64,000 nucleotides of DNA from Gnetum montanum. Taxonomy: Eukaryota > Streptophyta > Gnetopsida > Gnetales > Gnetaceae. The notes beneath the pieces were generated by a model, which was not told the origin of the DNA, searched no databases, and saw only the letters and a program-made list of their open reading frames with translations. Positions within the stretch are counted from its first letter, which is position 1. The number at the start of each line of letters is the position of its first letter. The stretch spans positions 474,305-538,304 of the forward strand of contig MNCI01009462.1 of NCBI GenBank assembly GCA_015680685.1, read 5' to 3'. Below, piece by piece: positions 11,315-22,854 of this stretch. The position numbers and the translations under genes were made by a program.

Positions 11315-12384
11315 GTAAGAACTTCATTTCATTTTACCTTTAATTATTTTATATAGGTTTTTATAAGTATATTGGTTACATGTTTTTGTTATAGCTTTTC
11401 TTGTTGTATATTATACTTATGTGTATATTTCATGGTTACATTGCTTGTAGTGCCTAAGGTTAAGTGAGACTCCAACTATGCCATGGAGATAAGCTTCTTG
11501 CCTAGTCTTTCATTTGAAGTGGAAAATCTTTCATAAAGGTTTTATGAAATTATAACTAATATTGCAATTTCATGTACCAAAACTTTGTGGGAATTACAAC
11601 AGTTAAACAAATCCCTATGGAAATAAGTTATGGATTTGAAAGAAGAGACTAAGAGATAGGCTTAGGTAATCAATGATCTCTAGGATCATAAGTGATGAAG
11701 TGTTTGTTGGTCGCTACATCTACTAGGCCGTGTATACTAAGGAGTCTTTGTGAACCAAGGAGATCACATGGGCACATTATTGGAACATCACCTATGACAA
11801 GGTTGCCCTTGTTAGAGAGATGGTAGAACAATAGTTGTAGATGAACTTGCTTGTTTGTAAGTCCAAAAAGTAGAGAGATTACAATGCCTAGGTTCTTGAG
11901 TGGGGCTAGACATAGAATGAAAACAAAAATAAATATAAGCCTGAATGTGAATCTTATCTTAAGTGGTTAAAAGAAGAGTCTAATGAACAACACAAATTGG
12001 AGTTTTTTGTAAAGGGGATTCAAGTTGAAACCACCTTTAAACTATTTAGAGACACTCTAACTATGGTTGAATGCGCTACCCCTTAGATCTCTATTACCTT
12101 GAGTGAGGTATCTACTACTATTGTGTCATGGGAGCCACCTACGTGGATGAAGATTGATGAGAGTAACATCCTAACGGATGCTAATCTTGGGGACATGGAT
12201 TGGGCCCATATGACGAAAGACCAAATCCTCCATCATTTGGAGGATGGCCTTCAGAGTCTTCCCCTAGAGTATATCATAATGAAGTCCTCTTAGGTTTGTC
12301 TGTTGTATGTTTTTATCATGTTTTATTTTGTTTAAGTTATTAGCTTAGTCTTATGGTGCATTGATTAGTAATTAATCTTATGTT

Positions 12385-12389
12385 ATTAT
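12385..12389. other. Target site duplication (left) of solo LTR
   Basis: attat, repeated exactly at 13999-14003 on the other side of the solo LTR. Confidence 0.85.
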
Positions 12390-13998
12390 TGTAATGACAG
12401 AAAATTTCGGTAGCTGGAAAATACCAAACAAAATCCATGTACACAGTTTTAACCACAGATCCGTGCGAGGGCTGTGCTAGAGAAAACAAATTCGCAGTGC
12501 CCTGAATAGTCTTGTCGATCAGATAGGGACTTACTTAATCAGTAAATCGACGAAGATTAAAGGTGTTTCATGGAACGATTTGATTCGATAAATCGTGAAA
12601 GGAGAGGAAAATGATGTGGATAAATTGCAATAATGACAACGTTAACACGAAAAAGGGAATCGGATTTAAGAGAAATGAGTGATTTCAAGATCTGTACTTT
12701 GACCCAAAAAAAGTGAGTATTTTGTATATAAAGTTACAATAGGAAGACTTTGATTATCTTGTGCGAAACATACACAAAATAATAAGAAAAAATATTTAAT
12801 AAGGAGTGCAGAATGGAGCTCAGTCTACCTTGTAAGCTAAAGACGGGGTGCAAGGAAGGTCAAGCTCAGATGTCTATCAATCAACTGTGTCTAATCAATA
12901 GATCTTGCCAACCACACCAGATGATCTCTCGATCTCTGATCTATCTTCTTCGCTTTGGGTAGTCTCTGCTCAAAATTGCCAAGGATCACCGATGGGAGAA
13001 CTGTATTTTCGCCAAAAGGTATGATCGCTCCTGCTGCCAATGCTTGAAAAATGTCTCTTGTTTCTGCTCAAGGATGATAACTGCCAAAATTTGAAGATGC
13101 CAGCCGCTGCTCCTCTTCAAAAGTCCTCTTTCAAAAAAAAAAGTCCCCTACCTTTACTGGGGTATTTATAAGTTCGACAACATGTAGAAAAGGCACAACC
13201 TTGATGACATGTGTCTCAAACTTTCCAGATACCATTGACTTGATGAATTGGCTATGTTGCATCACATTGCAACGTATGCTGTCAAACTTTTGCCAAAGCT
13301 GCTTCATGATTATGCACAATATGCTTATCAGCATATTGTGCGTATGGATAGCAAATGCGTAACTGCTTTAGCCAGCTTTACGCTATATTACACTTGTTTA
13401 CGCTATGTCACATGGCAGAGCGTAACAAAGCATGGAAATAGTGAGTCAAGCTATTTTATGCTCATTTAAGCTGCAAAGCGTAGTGAAGCGTAAAAAAAAT
13501 GATCAACTCGACGATAAATTACGTTGACGTACGCTGCGTAGCGTAACTAGCGTAAGTGATCAATCTGCAAAAAGAAAGGAGCCTAATCTGTCGTGCTTCC
13601 TTTGGACTTTGCCTTTGACCTTTTTGAAGCTCATTACACTACTTTGCGTAACAGAGCGTAAGTTCAACCTTGGACAAAAGACTTAGCAGAATATGCGAGA
13701 AGTCACATATTACGCTGCTTAGGCTTTAAGCTTCACCAAATCTGCTGAAGTAAGTTACCTTCTGAGGTTAGACTATGTTAAGCAGAATTACGCTAAGCGC
13801 CATTACGCTATGTCACGTAATGTAGCGTAAAGATAGAAAACATAGTAAAATTGAAATTTGTAAGGAACTTGGAGACTTGATGCCGGGTGTCGTTTCGCCT
13901 TGCTTTGCCTTGTTCTACCTTCTGGAATTCTATCACGAACATTTGCCTGAATTGTGAATCTTCACCTGAGGCCGATTCACAATTTCCACAGTGTTTCA
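12390..13998 (-). mobile_element. Solo LTR of a Tat-like element
   Basis: A 1609-bp LTR with no internal region, flanked by the perfect 5-bp duplication attat. On the minus strand it opens TGAAACACTGTGG and ends ...TCATTACA, as do the LTRs of T1 and T2 (TGAAACACC, TGAAATACC). It shares with them the segments around agatccgtgcgagggctgtg and gtcgatcag. It carries inverted repeats such as TACGCT-gcgt-AGCGTA (13530-13545) and TTACGCTA...TAGCGTAA (13803-13830). It formed by LTR-LTR recombination after insertion into the antisense gene of T1. Confidence 0.9.
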
Positions 13999-14070
13999 AT
14001 TATGGCACAAGCACTAGGCAACACCAGTGGCCCTAGTGATGAGGATGAAAGTGACCTTCAAACTCCTCAA

Positions 14071-14434
14071 GATACATTCTAGCACCACTAATTAACTTGT
14101 CATCGTTGTCTATTTTAGTTATTTTGGTTGATCACATTGCCCTTGATGTTCTTATGGCTAGTGTTAGCCATTGATTTAGTTGATGGATGGTTTATTGTTT
14201 CATGATGTATTGTTAAAAATTTTTTCATACCATGTGGTCATGGTATCATGATTTAGACAAATAATTATTGTTAAATTTTGGTCTTGATTATATCATTATA
14301 GTTTTATTCATATTACATGGTTCCATGTTGTGATTATGATATAAGGTTGCATTGGCTAACTCACATAGTTATAATATAATAAAAAGATAAAATTGACTAG
14401 GCATCAAAGTTGTAGACTAAAACATAAATAAATT
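14071..14434. other. Short spacer between antisense gene and repeats of T1
   Basis: A+T-rich, no coding signal on either strand. It holds the 3' flank of the antisense gene just after its acidic tail and stop. Confidence 0.4.
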
Positions 14435-14510
14435 TTTTTCTAGTTTCAGGCCATGGTGGGCCATAGAATTTTTCTAGTTTTAGGCCATGGTAGGCCATAG
14501 AATCTTGCAA
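14435..14510 (-). repeat. ggcctaaaactag repeats in T1
   Basis: On the minus strand two units read ccatggcctaaaactag and ccatggcctgaaactag about 33 bp apart, with tatggcc words between. The core equals that of the T2 repeats at 26645-26790 and the position, between protease and the end of the antisense gene, is the same. Confidence 0.6.
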
Positions 14511-14984
14511 AGGAAAATATTTTCTTTATTGATTTTGTGTTTGAAACATATTTATGGATTTTTCTTGTTTTAAAGTTTTTATGGAATTTTTAGATTTAAC
14601 ACCCTAAAAAAGGAGAAAAATCCTTAAAAGTAAAATGTAAACAAGAGTAAACCTTTAGGCTACATGCAAATTAAAACATAACATAAAGTGAAACAAAATG
14701 GCAGATACAGGTAACGTGTGAATTAGGCTAAAAGGCTATAAGTCAAGATGGCTACATGATCATAGGTGCATTGGGGAAGAAAATTAGAGGTATACATTAA
14801 TTATAAAATTTTTTCCTAATATTTGAGAGATTAGAAAACATATACAGTCTATTTTACACATGCTTGTATTTCCCATCTCCTTCACTAATAATGTTGAAGG
14901 GGAGCTCTTCCCATAGTGTATTCCTAGGTCCATAATTATTGGTTTTGGCCTCTTCTACTCCATTGGGCTTCTTGACTTTGTGGT

Positions 14985-15590
14985 TAAAAATAGTAATTTC
15001 TTCCTAAAACTCCACTTTCGACCCTTGTTCTATGTCAATGTTGTTGACTAGTAAGGAAGTTGTGCTATCACCATAAATGATTATTTCATCTCCCTCATCA
15101 TGCAGGTGAATTTCTTGGTGGATGGGTAAGGATACCACTCATAATTGAGCTAACCAAGGCCTCCCTAGGATAAGGTTGAATCCTGGTGTTTCTTTCATTA
15201 TCAAGAATTTTTTGTTGTAGGGAATTGTTTCCCTACCACAAAGTTTAAAGAGATAGAAGCTTTGACAGTAACCCATGATCCATTGAAGGATTTAAGAGTT
15301 GATGTCAACCTGTATTGCATATGCTTTGTTAGGCCTAAATGCTTAATGATGGTGTAGGGTATTATGTTTTTTCTACTTCATTATTAATGTGCACTCTATG
15401 CATTTTATATTGTTCTACTATTATTGTTATAAAGAGGGGAGCCTTAGTTACCTTACCATCTTGGGGGTTGGTCTTGATTTTACTATCGCAAAACACTAGT
15501 GTTGTCTATTTCACTTCTTCACTTGGTGAAGATGGTACCATCACTACATGGATGGATTCTTCACTAGTTGGGATGTCCTCAATAATGTAA
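14985..15590 (-). pseudogene. Retroviral-type aspartic protease of T1
   Basis: The protease would cut the Gag-Pol polyprotein. The minus strand carries FNLILGRPWLAQL, then LPIHQEIHL and DEIIIYGD, the C-terminal half of a Tat-type protease. It matches T2 (FNLILRRSWLAQL, PIHQEIHLPYAGREVVIYGD). Upstream, HRVHINNEVEKT stands where the DTGA catalytic loop should be, and LKSFNGSWVTVKASISLNFV aligns with T2. The active-site D-T/S-G triad is therefore lost. Stops also break the frame. Confidence 0.75.
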
Positions 15591-16329
15591 ATGGATATCA
15601 ACATCTTGATTAGTACCTCACGATGTGTAGCAAAATTCTTTACCATGTTAGATAGGCTAAGGGTGGCATTTTTTTATTTTAGTGACTATTTGACATATTC
15701 CATCACATTGAGGAAGTTATTGTTATTGGCTATGGAATTTTCATTTATATTATTCTTAACTTTCTCCATGCACCTCAAAATGTGGACTTCATGTTTTAGT
15801 TGTTGTGGCTTAGCCTCTTTTCCCTTCCCTTGGGGCTTGAAGTCCTTCCATGGTTTATTGGTTGAAGTATCTTGTGTAGTAGAGTTCATGGACATGAATG
15901 ATATGGGAGTGGGATTTGTTAGAAAAAATTCCTTAAATGCCTTGGCTTACTTATTTTCTTTATTTGTAGGCTTTTGCATGGGATTCTTAGATTGTTTTCT
16001 TGGGGACTTCTTGTTTTCATTGGTTGGTTGAGAAGAAGAAGTCATTGCATTGACTACCATTGAAGGACATTATTTAGTTGTAAGGATGGACTCATTGGAC
16101 ATATGATGGGAAACTCTAATTATGAAAGGCCCTTTGAAAGGTATAGGTGATGGTATTCTTACAACAAAGGGGATCCTTGAACTTACAGAAGTTAAAGGAC
16201 CACATTCATTATAAGGAGGTACCTAAATCACAAACAATTCCCCACAGGCCTTAGATCATTGTTGACATTGAACTCTGCTATGGTATATGGACTATTATTG
16301 GAATTTAATGGATCCTTATAGACATGCAT
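15591..16329 (-). pseudogene. Gag-protease linker of T1
   Basis: Charged low-complexity coding remnant on the minus strand (for example TNKPWKDFKPQGKGKEAKPQ at 15686-15895) between the gag nucleocapsid motif and protease. The long plus-strand ORF at 15591-16031 is the shadow of this region. Confidence 0.5.
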
Positions 16330-18240
16330 CAACTAGTTCTATGGCCTAACTAGATTAGAGGCATTAAGCACTAGTTCATCCTTGTCAATCATGTTTTTCA
16401 GGTCATTTTTTAGTGCTAGGAAAAAGTTGGTATCATGACCTGGCAGTTGATGGTAGTGATAAAAATGGCCAAGTCTAAAGTATTTAGGTACAAAAGGGTC
16501 ATCCTTGCTTGTAAGAGTGGGATATTTAAGTATCTCACATAATCTTTCATGCATCTTATAGGAATATTTCATCATTTTTTTGTATTGTATTGTCCACTCT
16601 TTCATAGTTGGTCAAGGACTTTTGATGCTTTTAATAGTAACCTAGTATACTTTGAACAGTCTTTTCATTTAAAGTTAGGCCTTGTAGTAGTTAATGCAGA
16701 GGCCCCATATGCTAAGGGTTGATTATTGTTGAAAATGATCTTGGGTTGGTTCATCCTTGACCCCTGTGTGGTCTTCTTACTCTCCTTTGCAATAATGGCC
16801 ACTACTACATTATTTTTCCTCCCCCTCTCCTTATCCCTCTATGCACATTGGTTCTTATATGCCATGTAGGCAAGGTCATGGCTAGCCTCTATGGCATCTT
16901 CTATGTTCTTAGTTTGGGAGAAGGCCTAACTAAGTGACTATGGGTCTAAGTAGTATAATTTTGACTTGATAAAGTTGTTAACCATCCCCTTTAATATAGT
17001 GAGGAGATGGGTTTCAATTATTTATTTTAGAATCTTGTTAAGTAGAGCATTCCATCATTGCATGAACTTTTGCATAGGCTCAAAAAATTCTTGCTTGACC
17101 TTCATTAGTTGATCAAGGGTTGTGTTAAGTTTTAAGTTGTACTTAAAATGGTTAATGAACTATGAAATTAGGTGTTATAGTAAGGATATGAATCCTTATG
17201 GTAAGGCATAGTACTAGTTTAGAGCTTTTCATATAAGAGACATATAGAAAATCCACATTATCATATGTGGCTAAGCTTGTAGTAATAAGCACTCAGCTCA
17301 AAAAGTTGTAATATGTAAGGATCACCTTCACCATTGTACTTAGTAAATTGAGGTATAGGGATACTTGGGGGAAGAGTTAGCTATGCAACTATAGGAATAA
17401 TAGGATCATCCAATAGAAGTCCATTATTTTAATGATCTAGGACATGGAATACTTAATCCTTTGTAACTCTTTTGTTAGGTTCTAGATCATTTGGAAGGCT
17501 TGATCCAATCCTTAAGATGCCTGCATGTGTTGTGGGGATTGCACAAAAGGTTGAGGTATAAGCTAGGAGGCCTATGGCCTCACTTTGGATGTAACACCAA
17601 AGGAAGAGGTTGAGTCATTATTTTCATAGCTGGGTTAAATAGCGAAAAAGAGATTTATTTTGGTATTTGAGGCATAAGAGGGAAAAAATGGGTATGTGAT
17701 CCTTAGGTCACTTAAGGTCCTATTGTGAATCCCATCTACGTGAAAAAAGGGATGAGTGGTGGTCATAACCACTGATGATGGATACATAGACCGTGCTTGT
17801 GTGGTCAAAGATAGGGAGGAGGAAAATGATGGTTTAAAATCAATTGTGTTTGATACACTACTATAACGAGTGCTATTCCAAACATGGTTGGATAGGGAGG
17901 AGGTGAGGGCTAAAGCATTTTTCTGGTGGAAGAGGCAAGAGGGGTTGAAATGGGCATGGTAGCTAGGGGAGTCAATTGTTGGAATAGATTCCATATGAGG
18001 TTTACGAGCTAGAATTTAGCCCCAAAATCATCTTTCTCCTCATATTACTCATCTGAACTAGCCTTCTTATCCTCTTCATCCATCTCAATTAATTGAAAAA
18101 TATTGTGTGCCTAAGTTTCGTTGAATGGTATTTTATCATACAAGGAAGGTATGTAGTCCTTCCCATCATCGTGAATTAGCTTATATTCTCTTTTGGCCTC
18201 TACTTCCATTCTTGGAAAAGGCATGCCAAACTAATTTTTT
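16330..18240 (-). pseudogene. gag: Tat-type gag of T1
   Basis: Gag assembles the particle. The minus strand reads, from the N-terminal side: an acidic start region (YKLIHDDGKDYIPSLYDKIP near 18150), a Ser/Pro-rich stretch (17635-17994), the capsid core with FNGDGDP and then FIKSKLYYL near 17000, a basic linker, and the Tat nucleocapsid-like motif YHQLPGHDTNFFLALKNDL (16339-16605). Each block aligns with the gag of T2 at 22855-25112. The usual first and last cysteines of the C-x-YH-x3-GH-x4-C pattern are replaced here. At least four frame changes and many stops are present. Confidence 0.8.
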
Positions 18241-19186
18241 GCACAAAAAAAGCGGTAATGCTATTTTTTTATCATAAAAAACTCTAGGCTTCATCTCTTG
18301 AGCCTAAGTGATTATCTACAGTTAGCTACAATAAGATCTTTAAGATCATAAAACCTTATGGCTTGTTTGTCAGATTGTACATTGGTGAAGTTAAATGGAA
18401 AAATGGTTGACTAGCTAAATGACATGGTGATAATATTTAAAATTGACCTAATAAAATTCTTCATTAACTAATAAAATAAAACTTTTTGCAAATGGAATTT
18501 TTAAAATGTAAAAGGGATGTGGATATCAAACTATTGTGCATTGAAATTGTAAAGTACAGTGTAGGTTGCAATGAAAATGAGGTATACCTTTTCCTTGGGC
18601 AAACACAATAATTTTATGTTAAACCCCCATCATGCTAGCCTTGCTAGTAGTATCCACATAGGAGGTGAGAGAGAGAGAGAGAGAGAAAGAGAGAAGGGGA
18701 ATAGGTTAAAAAATCTTATAGCTCCTTACATAGTGTTGGGATGCTTTTTCCTTGGTAAGAATAGTGATAATTACCCAAAAATCAAGGTGAAAATTTTTCT
18801 TTGTTTTTCAATGATTTTATTGATATTTGTAAAGCACCAATTCTAACCTTATTGGGAAATTTTTGCAGTAGAGGGGGTTAAGGTGTTGTGTGATTGTGAA
18901 GGAGTAATGCTAGCCTTTGGAACACATAAAGGTAGGTGCAAATTGTAACCATGCTAGTCTTACAATGTCCAAAAATTTCTATGAAAATTATTTTCAAAAT
19001 CAAAATCACTTGTAGTCTCCATAATCGATGTTTGTGGTAGGAAGATGGATGGTAGCTTTGGTTTTTTTTGTAGAGAAAAATGTTATCAAATTTTAAAGAT
19101 GTTTTTTGTGTACATTTAAAGTTTTGTACAAGAAAAAATGTTATTAAAATGGAAAATAGGATTGGATGAAAAATTTAGATGGAGGC
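18241..19186 (-). other. 5' untranslated leader of T1
   Basis: Lies between PBS and gag of T1 on the minus strand, A+T-rich, with no ORF matching a known domain. It contains a GA microsatellite at 18667-18698, visible as an Arg-Glu run in a spurious plus-strand ORF. Confidence 0.5.
18667..18698. repeat. (GA)n microsatellite
   Basis: An almost pure gaga run of about 30 bp in the leader of T1. Confidence 0.9.
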
Positions 19187-19203
19187 ACTCCTTCTAGCAC
19201 TAG
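19187..19203 (-). other. Primer binding site of T1
   Basis: Minus strand TAGTGCTAGAAGGAGTGCC lies a few bases inside the 5' LTR and matches the T2 site TGGCTCTAGAAGGAGGGCC in position and most bases. The cognate tRNA cannot be named with certainty. Confidence 0.55.
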
Positions 19204-19208
19204 AAAAT

Positions 19209-20452
19209 TGTAGCAACTAGAAAATTTAGTTGGAAAATCGAAAATCTCAGGTGAGATAGCTTTAAGCTTACATCCCAAAGACCTTAGAGAAAGAGGATCC
19301 AAGGTACCGTAGATAGTCTAGTCGATCACCCAAGAACTTAGAGAGTATAACCGAGGGTAATCAAAATAAAATATAATGCAGATCTAGATTGTAATAAGTG
19401 CACAAAATAAAATAAGTTGATACTAGCATAATAAACAGAATTATAAAATTTATTATAATGAAATAAAGAAAGTTCAAAACATGTACAGATGGTGCCTAGG
19501 GATGCAAAGGGATCACTTCAATGGTTATTTGAAGTTTGTTAAAGCTGATAGTATTAGATACAATAGTCAGCTCCATGATTCAAGTGCTCCACAACTCCCA
19601 AAATTGCATCTTATTGATTCCTTCACTAAATCTGTAGCATTGGTGGTACAAGGGGTAGGATGTGTGAAGGGTTTTGGGCCACAAGGAAGGAGTACGTTGG
19701 TAGTCTTGATGCCTAGGTAGCTTAACGTTACCATAAAATCTCACACAATCTTCAATGTTGAAAGTCGTCAAAAGTGATTGTAGGTTACATGCTAAGAATT
19801 CTTATGTTTGCACTGTTTTCAAAGCTCTTGAATTCAAAAATGGGGGAACTCCTTCATGATTCTCAAGCTTTGTTTATATAGGTTGTATTGTCATAATTTT
19901 GATTGCAAATTTCTATCATAATTGCTGATAGATTGATGTAATGTGTAGGTGTCCAAATCTAGCATGGTTTCCATTTATAGTAAATTTTAATATCCCCAAG
20001 GTACCAAAACCATTCTAGTTACTAAAAATAGTAAATGGAATGTTTACTCATGCTGGCCTCTTCAATTGATGTTGGCCTTTTATGAGTAATGCTAAGGTTG
20101 TTGGAGCAACCTTAGGCTACAGGAGAAACTCTAAGCTACAAGAGCATAGGTGCATCCAACATAGCAAAGGTCATACTATACAAAAAACCCATGAGAATGC
20201 TAATTTTGGTAATCCAAAAGGCATTTTTGACCTCCCAAACCCAAATATATACATAATATGACTTTCACTTGGGAATTGAGACTATGACCACTTATGAGAA
20301 ATATTTTTAGCTCCAAAAGATAACGTATGTGAAATTTCATCTTGTGGATTACAATATCCACATTTTATAATTAGATTTTAGCCTTAAGTTTCATGGGTTG
20401 AAAGTTACAATGCCAAAAAGGGTACAATATGCATTTTATTAGTGGTGTTTCA
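19209..20452 (-). repeat. 5' LTR of T1
   Basis: On the minus strand it opens TGAAACACCACT and ends AGTTGCTACA, the family termini seen in T2 and the solo LTR. It contains the shared gtcgatca region near 19320. At 1244 bp it is shorter than the T2 LTR (1846 bp). Downstream flank cattc (20453) belongs to the outer copia sequence. Confidence 0.75.
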
Positions 20453-20601
20453 CATTCAACATCTAACATTAGCATTTAGATATGTACATTGATTCTCTTA
20501 TCTAGAAGCTTCTAGATTCATTCAAAAAATTCTATGAGCCAAAATGCATCCTTTCTATGTGATCTAAAGGTATTTTAGGCCTATAAATAAAGGGATACAC
20601 C
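20453..20601 (+). repeat. Outer copia LTR-like fragment A, left part, with TATA box
   Basis: Aligns with 40715-40860: both carry aacattagc, agaatcttt/agattcattc, tgagcc-aatgcatc and ttttaggcctataaata followed by gggatac. The word ctataaata (20581-20589) is a good TATA box. The sequence is cut by insertion of T2 and resumes at 39790. Confidence 0.7.
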
Positions 20602-22447
20602 CGAAACACCATAAAATTTTAGGACCCTCATGCTTTAGCAAAGTCTTGGAATTTAGGCAAGGACTTCCACAAGTGCAGCATCATGATGGTTTGGCAAGGA
20701 AATGTAAGAACTATGCATAGACTGCCTAGTTCAACAAGTTTTCTATCTATAGAGTCGATAGGCCTGTTGGACTCTCTGGCCTGCCCAAGTGGATAATTGA
20801 TCCAGCTAACAATCTACCTAGAGACCATGCTAGGAGTTGTCGAAAGTGTTCTGAATGAGCAAAATAGTTTGATAAGTTTTCTAGTGAAGAAGTCTGCTAT
20901 GATGTACAATGTAGAAAGCCTTGAAAAAATGGTTGCAAGATAAGTCAGGATTTAGCCAATGCAAAATGCTACGCTATGTAGTGTAGCACATCATAGTAGA
21001 GATAGAATAGAAAGGCCCATCTTGATGAACAACTCCAACAATAAGATTGCACTTAGAAAAATGTTAGCCTCTAAAGTTGCATGCCCCACTTAGTCCTCAA
21101 GCCTCAAGAAAATTTTTTTGCTAGAAAATGGTGAATTGAATAAGGTATCATGATACACTAGCTACTACACTGTGCTACGCTACATAGCATAGTATAGTGT
21201 AGCAACAATACAAAAACAACAGAAGTATGCCAAACATGAATTCAGCTAATTCGAAGGCTTCCCAACATGAAGGAAAAAATTTTCATTTGTTAGCATGACT
21301 AACCCTTAGGCAAATTCATTTTAGCTCCAATGGAAATCTCAGTCAAGATTAGTGGATACACTATGCTACACTATGTAGCATAGCACAATGTAGCAAGTAG
21401 CCACTTACACTATGCCAATGTGCTCGACAATGTGAGTAATGCAACACTAGTATGGAAGCATCAAGACATCTTCAGGTAGCTCTAAAACTTGTTGGCAACA
21501 ATCTTTTCTCACTTTGGCATCTCCTTGGTGAAATTAGCAATTTTACTTCATTTTTGCATACCCTTGGTCAACTCTCAAAAAAATTGTTCCTACACTTGAC
21601 CCTGCTTGTAAGAGTAGGGAAGACGTAGTCCTAGAGCATAGGATCCATTTTTCTCACATGGTTAGCACACTAGTTTTTGACACATGCAATGTTGACAGTA
21701 TAGTCATAGTATAACAAAGTTCACATCTAGCATTGGACACCTACATAGTATGAACATGTTAGCACCTTGTGGGGTCCAAGACACATTGCATCCAGACCAC
21801 GTTTCTCTCTAGATCCTAGACCTAGAAATACCTCGACAAATAACACTTGAAGGGTTGGCTTCTTGATTGGATTTTTTGCATTGGTTGTTTGGCTTTATGG
21901 TTGGCTTCTTGGCATAGTTGGCTTTCAGAAGGCATAGTTGGCACTTTTCTTGAGCATTCTAATTACTTTTGAGTTCTTTGGTTGGCTTCAAACATCCCTT
22001 GGTAAGTCAAGCATCTTAGCATCTTAGCAAATATAGTAGCAAGCAGAAGACGTGTGACTATAATATTCGGTGTGAGCGGTGTCTCTTAAGTGTTGCCTAA
22101 CCTATTGTACACTTTTCAGTAAGGTAAAGGATCAAATCCATGACCTTTGGGGCAGTGCACTTTCTCACCTAAACTTGATTTGTTATTTCCTTACTATAAT
22201 TGTTGTTTTGCACTGTTGTCACTATTTTGCATTTATTGATCATCGATCTACTCCTCATGTATCACTTCCAAAATAAATGTTCACATAAGGTTAAGATACA
22301 CTGATTAAGTCCCTGTCTGATCGACTAGACCATTCAGGGAATCCCACTTCTGCTTCTCTTTGGCACAGCCCTCGCACGGATCTGGGGTTAAACTATTTGC
22401 CCAGCAACCTCTTGGTGTTCTACCCACTGACATTCTCAGTTGCTATA
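20602..22447 (+). repeat. 5' LTR of T2
   Basis: Direct repeat of 37918-39784. It opens CGAAACACCATAAAA (first T mutated to C) and ends AGTTGCTATA. It contains strong hairpins, for example CTATGCTACA-cta-TGTAGCATAG at 21361-21383, and a ttggctt-rich stretch near 21850-21990. Confidence 0.9.
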
Positions 22448-22452
22448 GTTTT

Positions 22453-22469
22453 TGGCTCTAGAAGGAGGG
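22453..22469 (+). other. Primer binding site of T2
   Basis: TGGCTCTAGAAGGAGGG starts five bases inside the 5' LTR, opens with the universal TGG, and is conserved in T1. The primer tRNA is not identified here. Confidence 0.6.
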
Positions 22470-22854
22470 CCTTTTTCATGCCTTTTCCATGTCCTACGGG
22501 TAGTCCTACACGCTCTTTGTACCTTGTCACACACTAGTGTAAACTTGACACCCTTTTGTATTTGTTTACACACTGTGTGATGTAGATTAGTCACAAAAAT
22601 GGTTCCTTTGGAAATTGACAGGATGAAAAGCCTCCAATCTCCTATTGATTTCCGTATTTCTTATTTGCGTTCTTCCCTTTTACCATGCAAGATGATTCTG
22701 ATGACAACCGTTGTTTCCACCTTGAGCCTTGAGGCTCCTTGCTCAGCTCAAAGCACCATGGGTGCTGAGTGGCCACCTAGCCCAGTGCTGGTACCATGTC
22801 AATCCCTTAGGATTTAAAATTTGTCACCCAAGTTCTTGGTGCAAGACGCAGAGT

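Larger units (their letters stand above)
7439..14070 (+). pseudogene. Antisense multi-exon ORF of Tat-like element T1
   Basis: A spliced gene on the plus strand inside a minus-strand element. Putative exons: 7439-7563 (ATG ACAAAGAGG, then cag|gtagac), 8929-9182 (donor gtaagt), 9268-9573 (acceptor ttttttcag), 9764 to about 10790 (acceptor ccttgcag), about 10937-11120, about 11178-11314 (donor gtaaga), about 11455-12300, and a tail at 13999-14070. Matches to the T2 copy include QIWEMLEFSRYNTD against SWIWEMPKYKCYHL, an F-G-P-like segment (TTFCDLFGISVKG against QFFANIFGVPSKG), a V-x-EWG segment and NLGDMDWAHMTKDQIL against NLGDKNWANITKKKIL. Both copies end in an acidic tail. The product is unknown; coiled coil is likely near the C-terminus. 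Several in-frame stops and a solo LTR (12390-13998) break it. Confidence 0.65.
5415..20452 (-). mobile_element. Tat-like Ty3/gypsy element T1, 5' part
   Basis: Read on the minus strand: 5' LTR 19209-20452, PBS, gag 18240-16330, gag-protease linker, protease 15590-14985, short repeats at 14435-14510, then a gene on the opposite strand (7439-14070) and tandem arrays. Gag, protease and the antisense gene each match element T2 at 20602-39784. Unlike T2, RT, RNase H, integrase and the 3' LTR are not in the window, so T1 is either truncated near 5415 or continues beyond the copia insertion to the left. A solo LTR of the same broad family is inserted at 12390-13998. Confidence 0.75.

Noticed and set aside
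15591-16031. 146-residue plus-strand ORF with hydrophobic stretches
   Set aside because: Shadow of the minus-strand gag-protease linker of T1; no conservation in T2.
12390-20452. A complete minus-strand element with LTRs 12390-13998 and 19209-20452
   Set aside because: The first LTR has its own perfect TSD (attat) on both sides, so it is a solo LTR and not the partner of the second.
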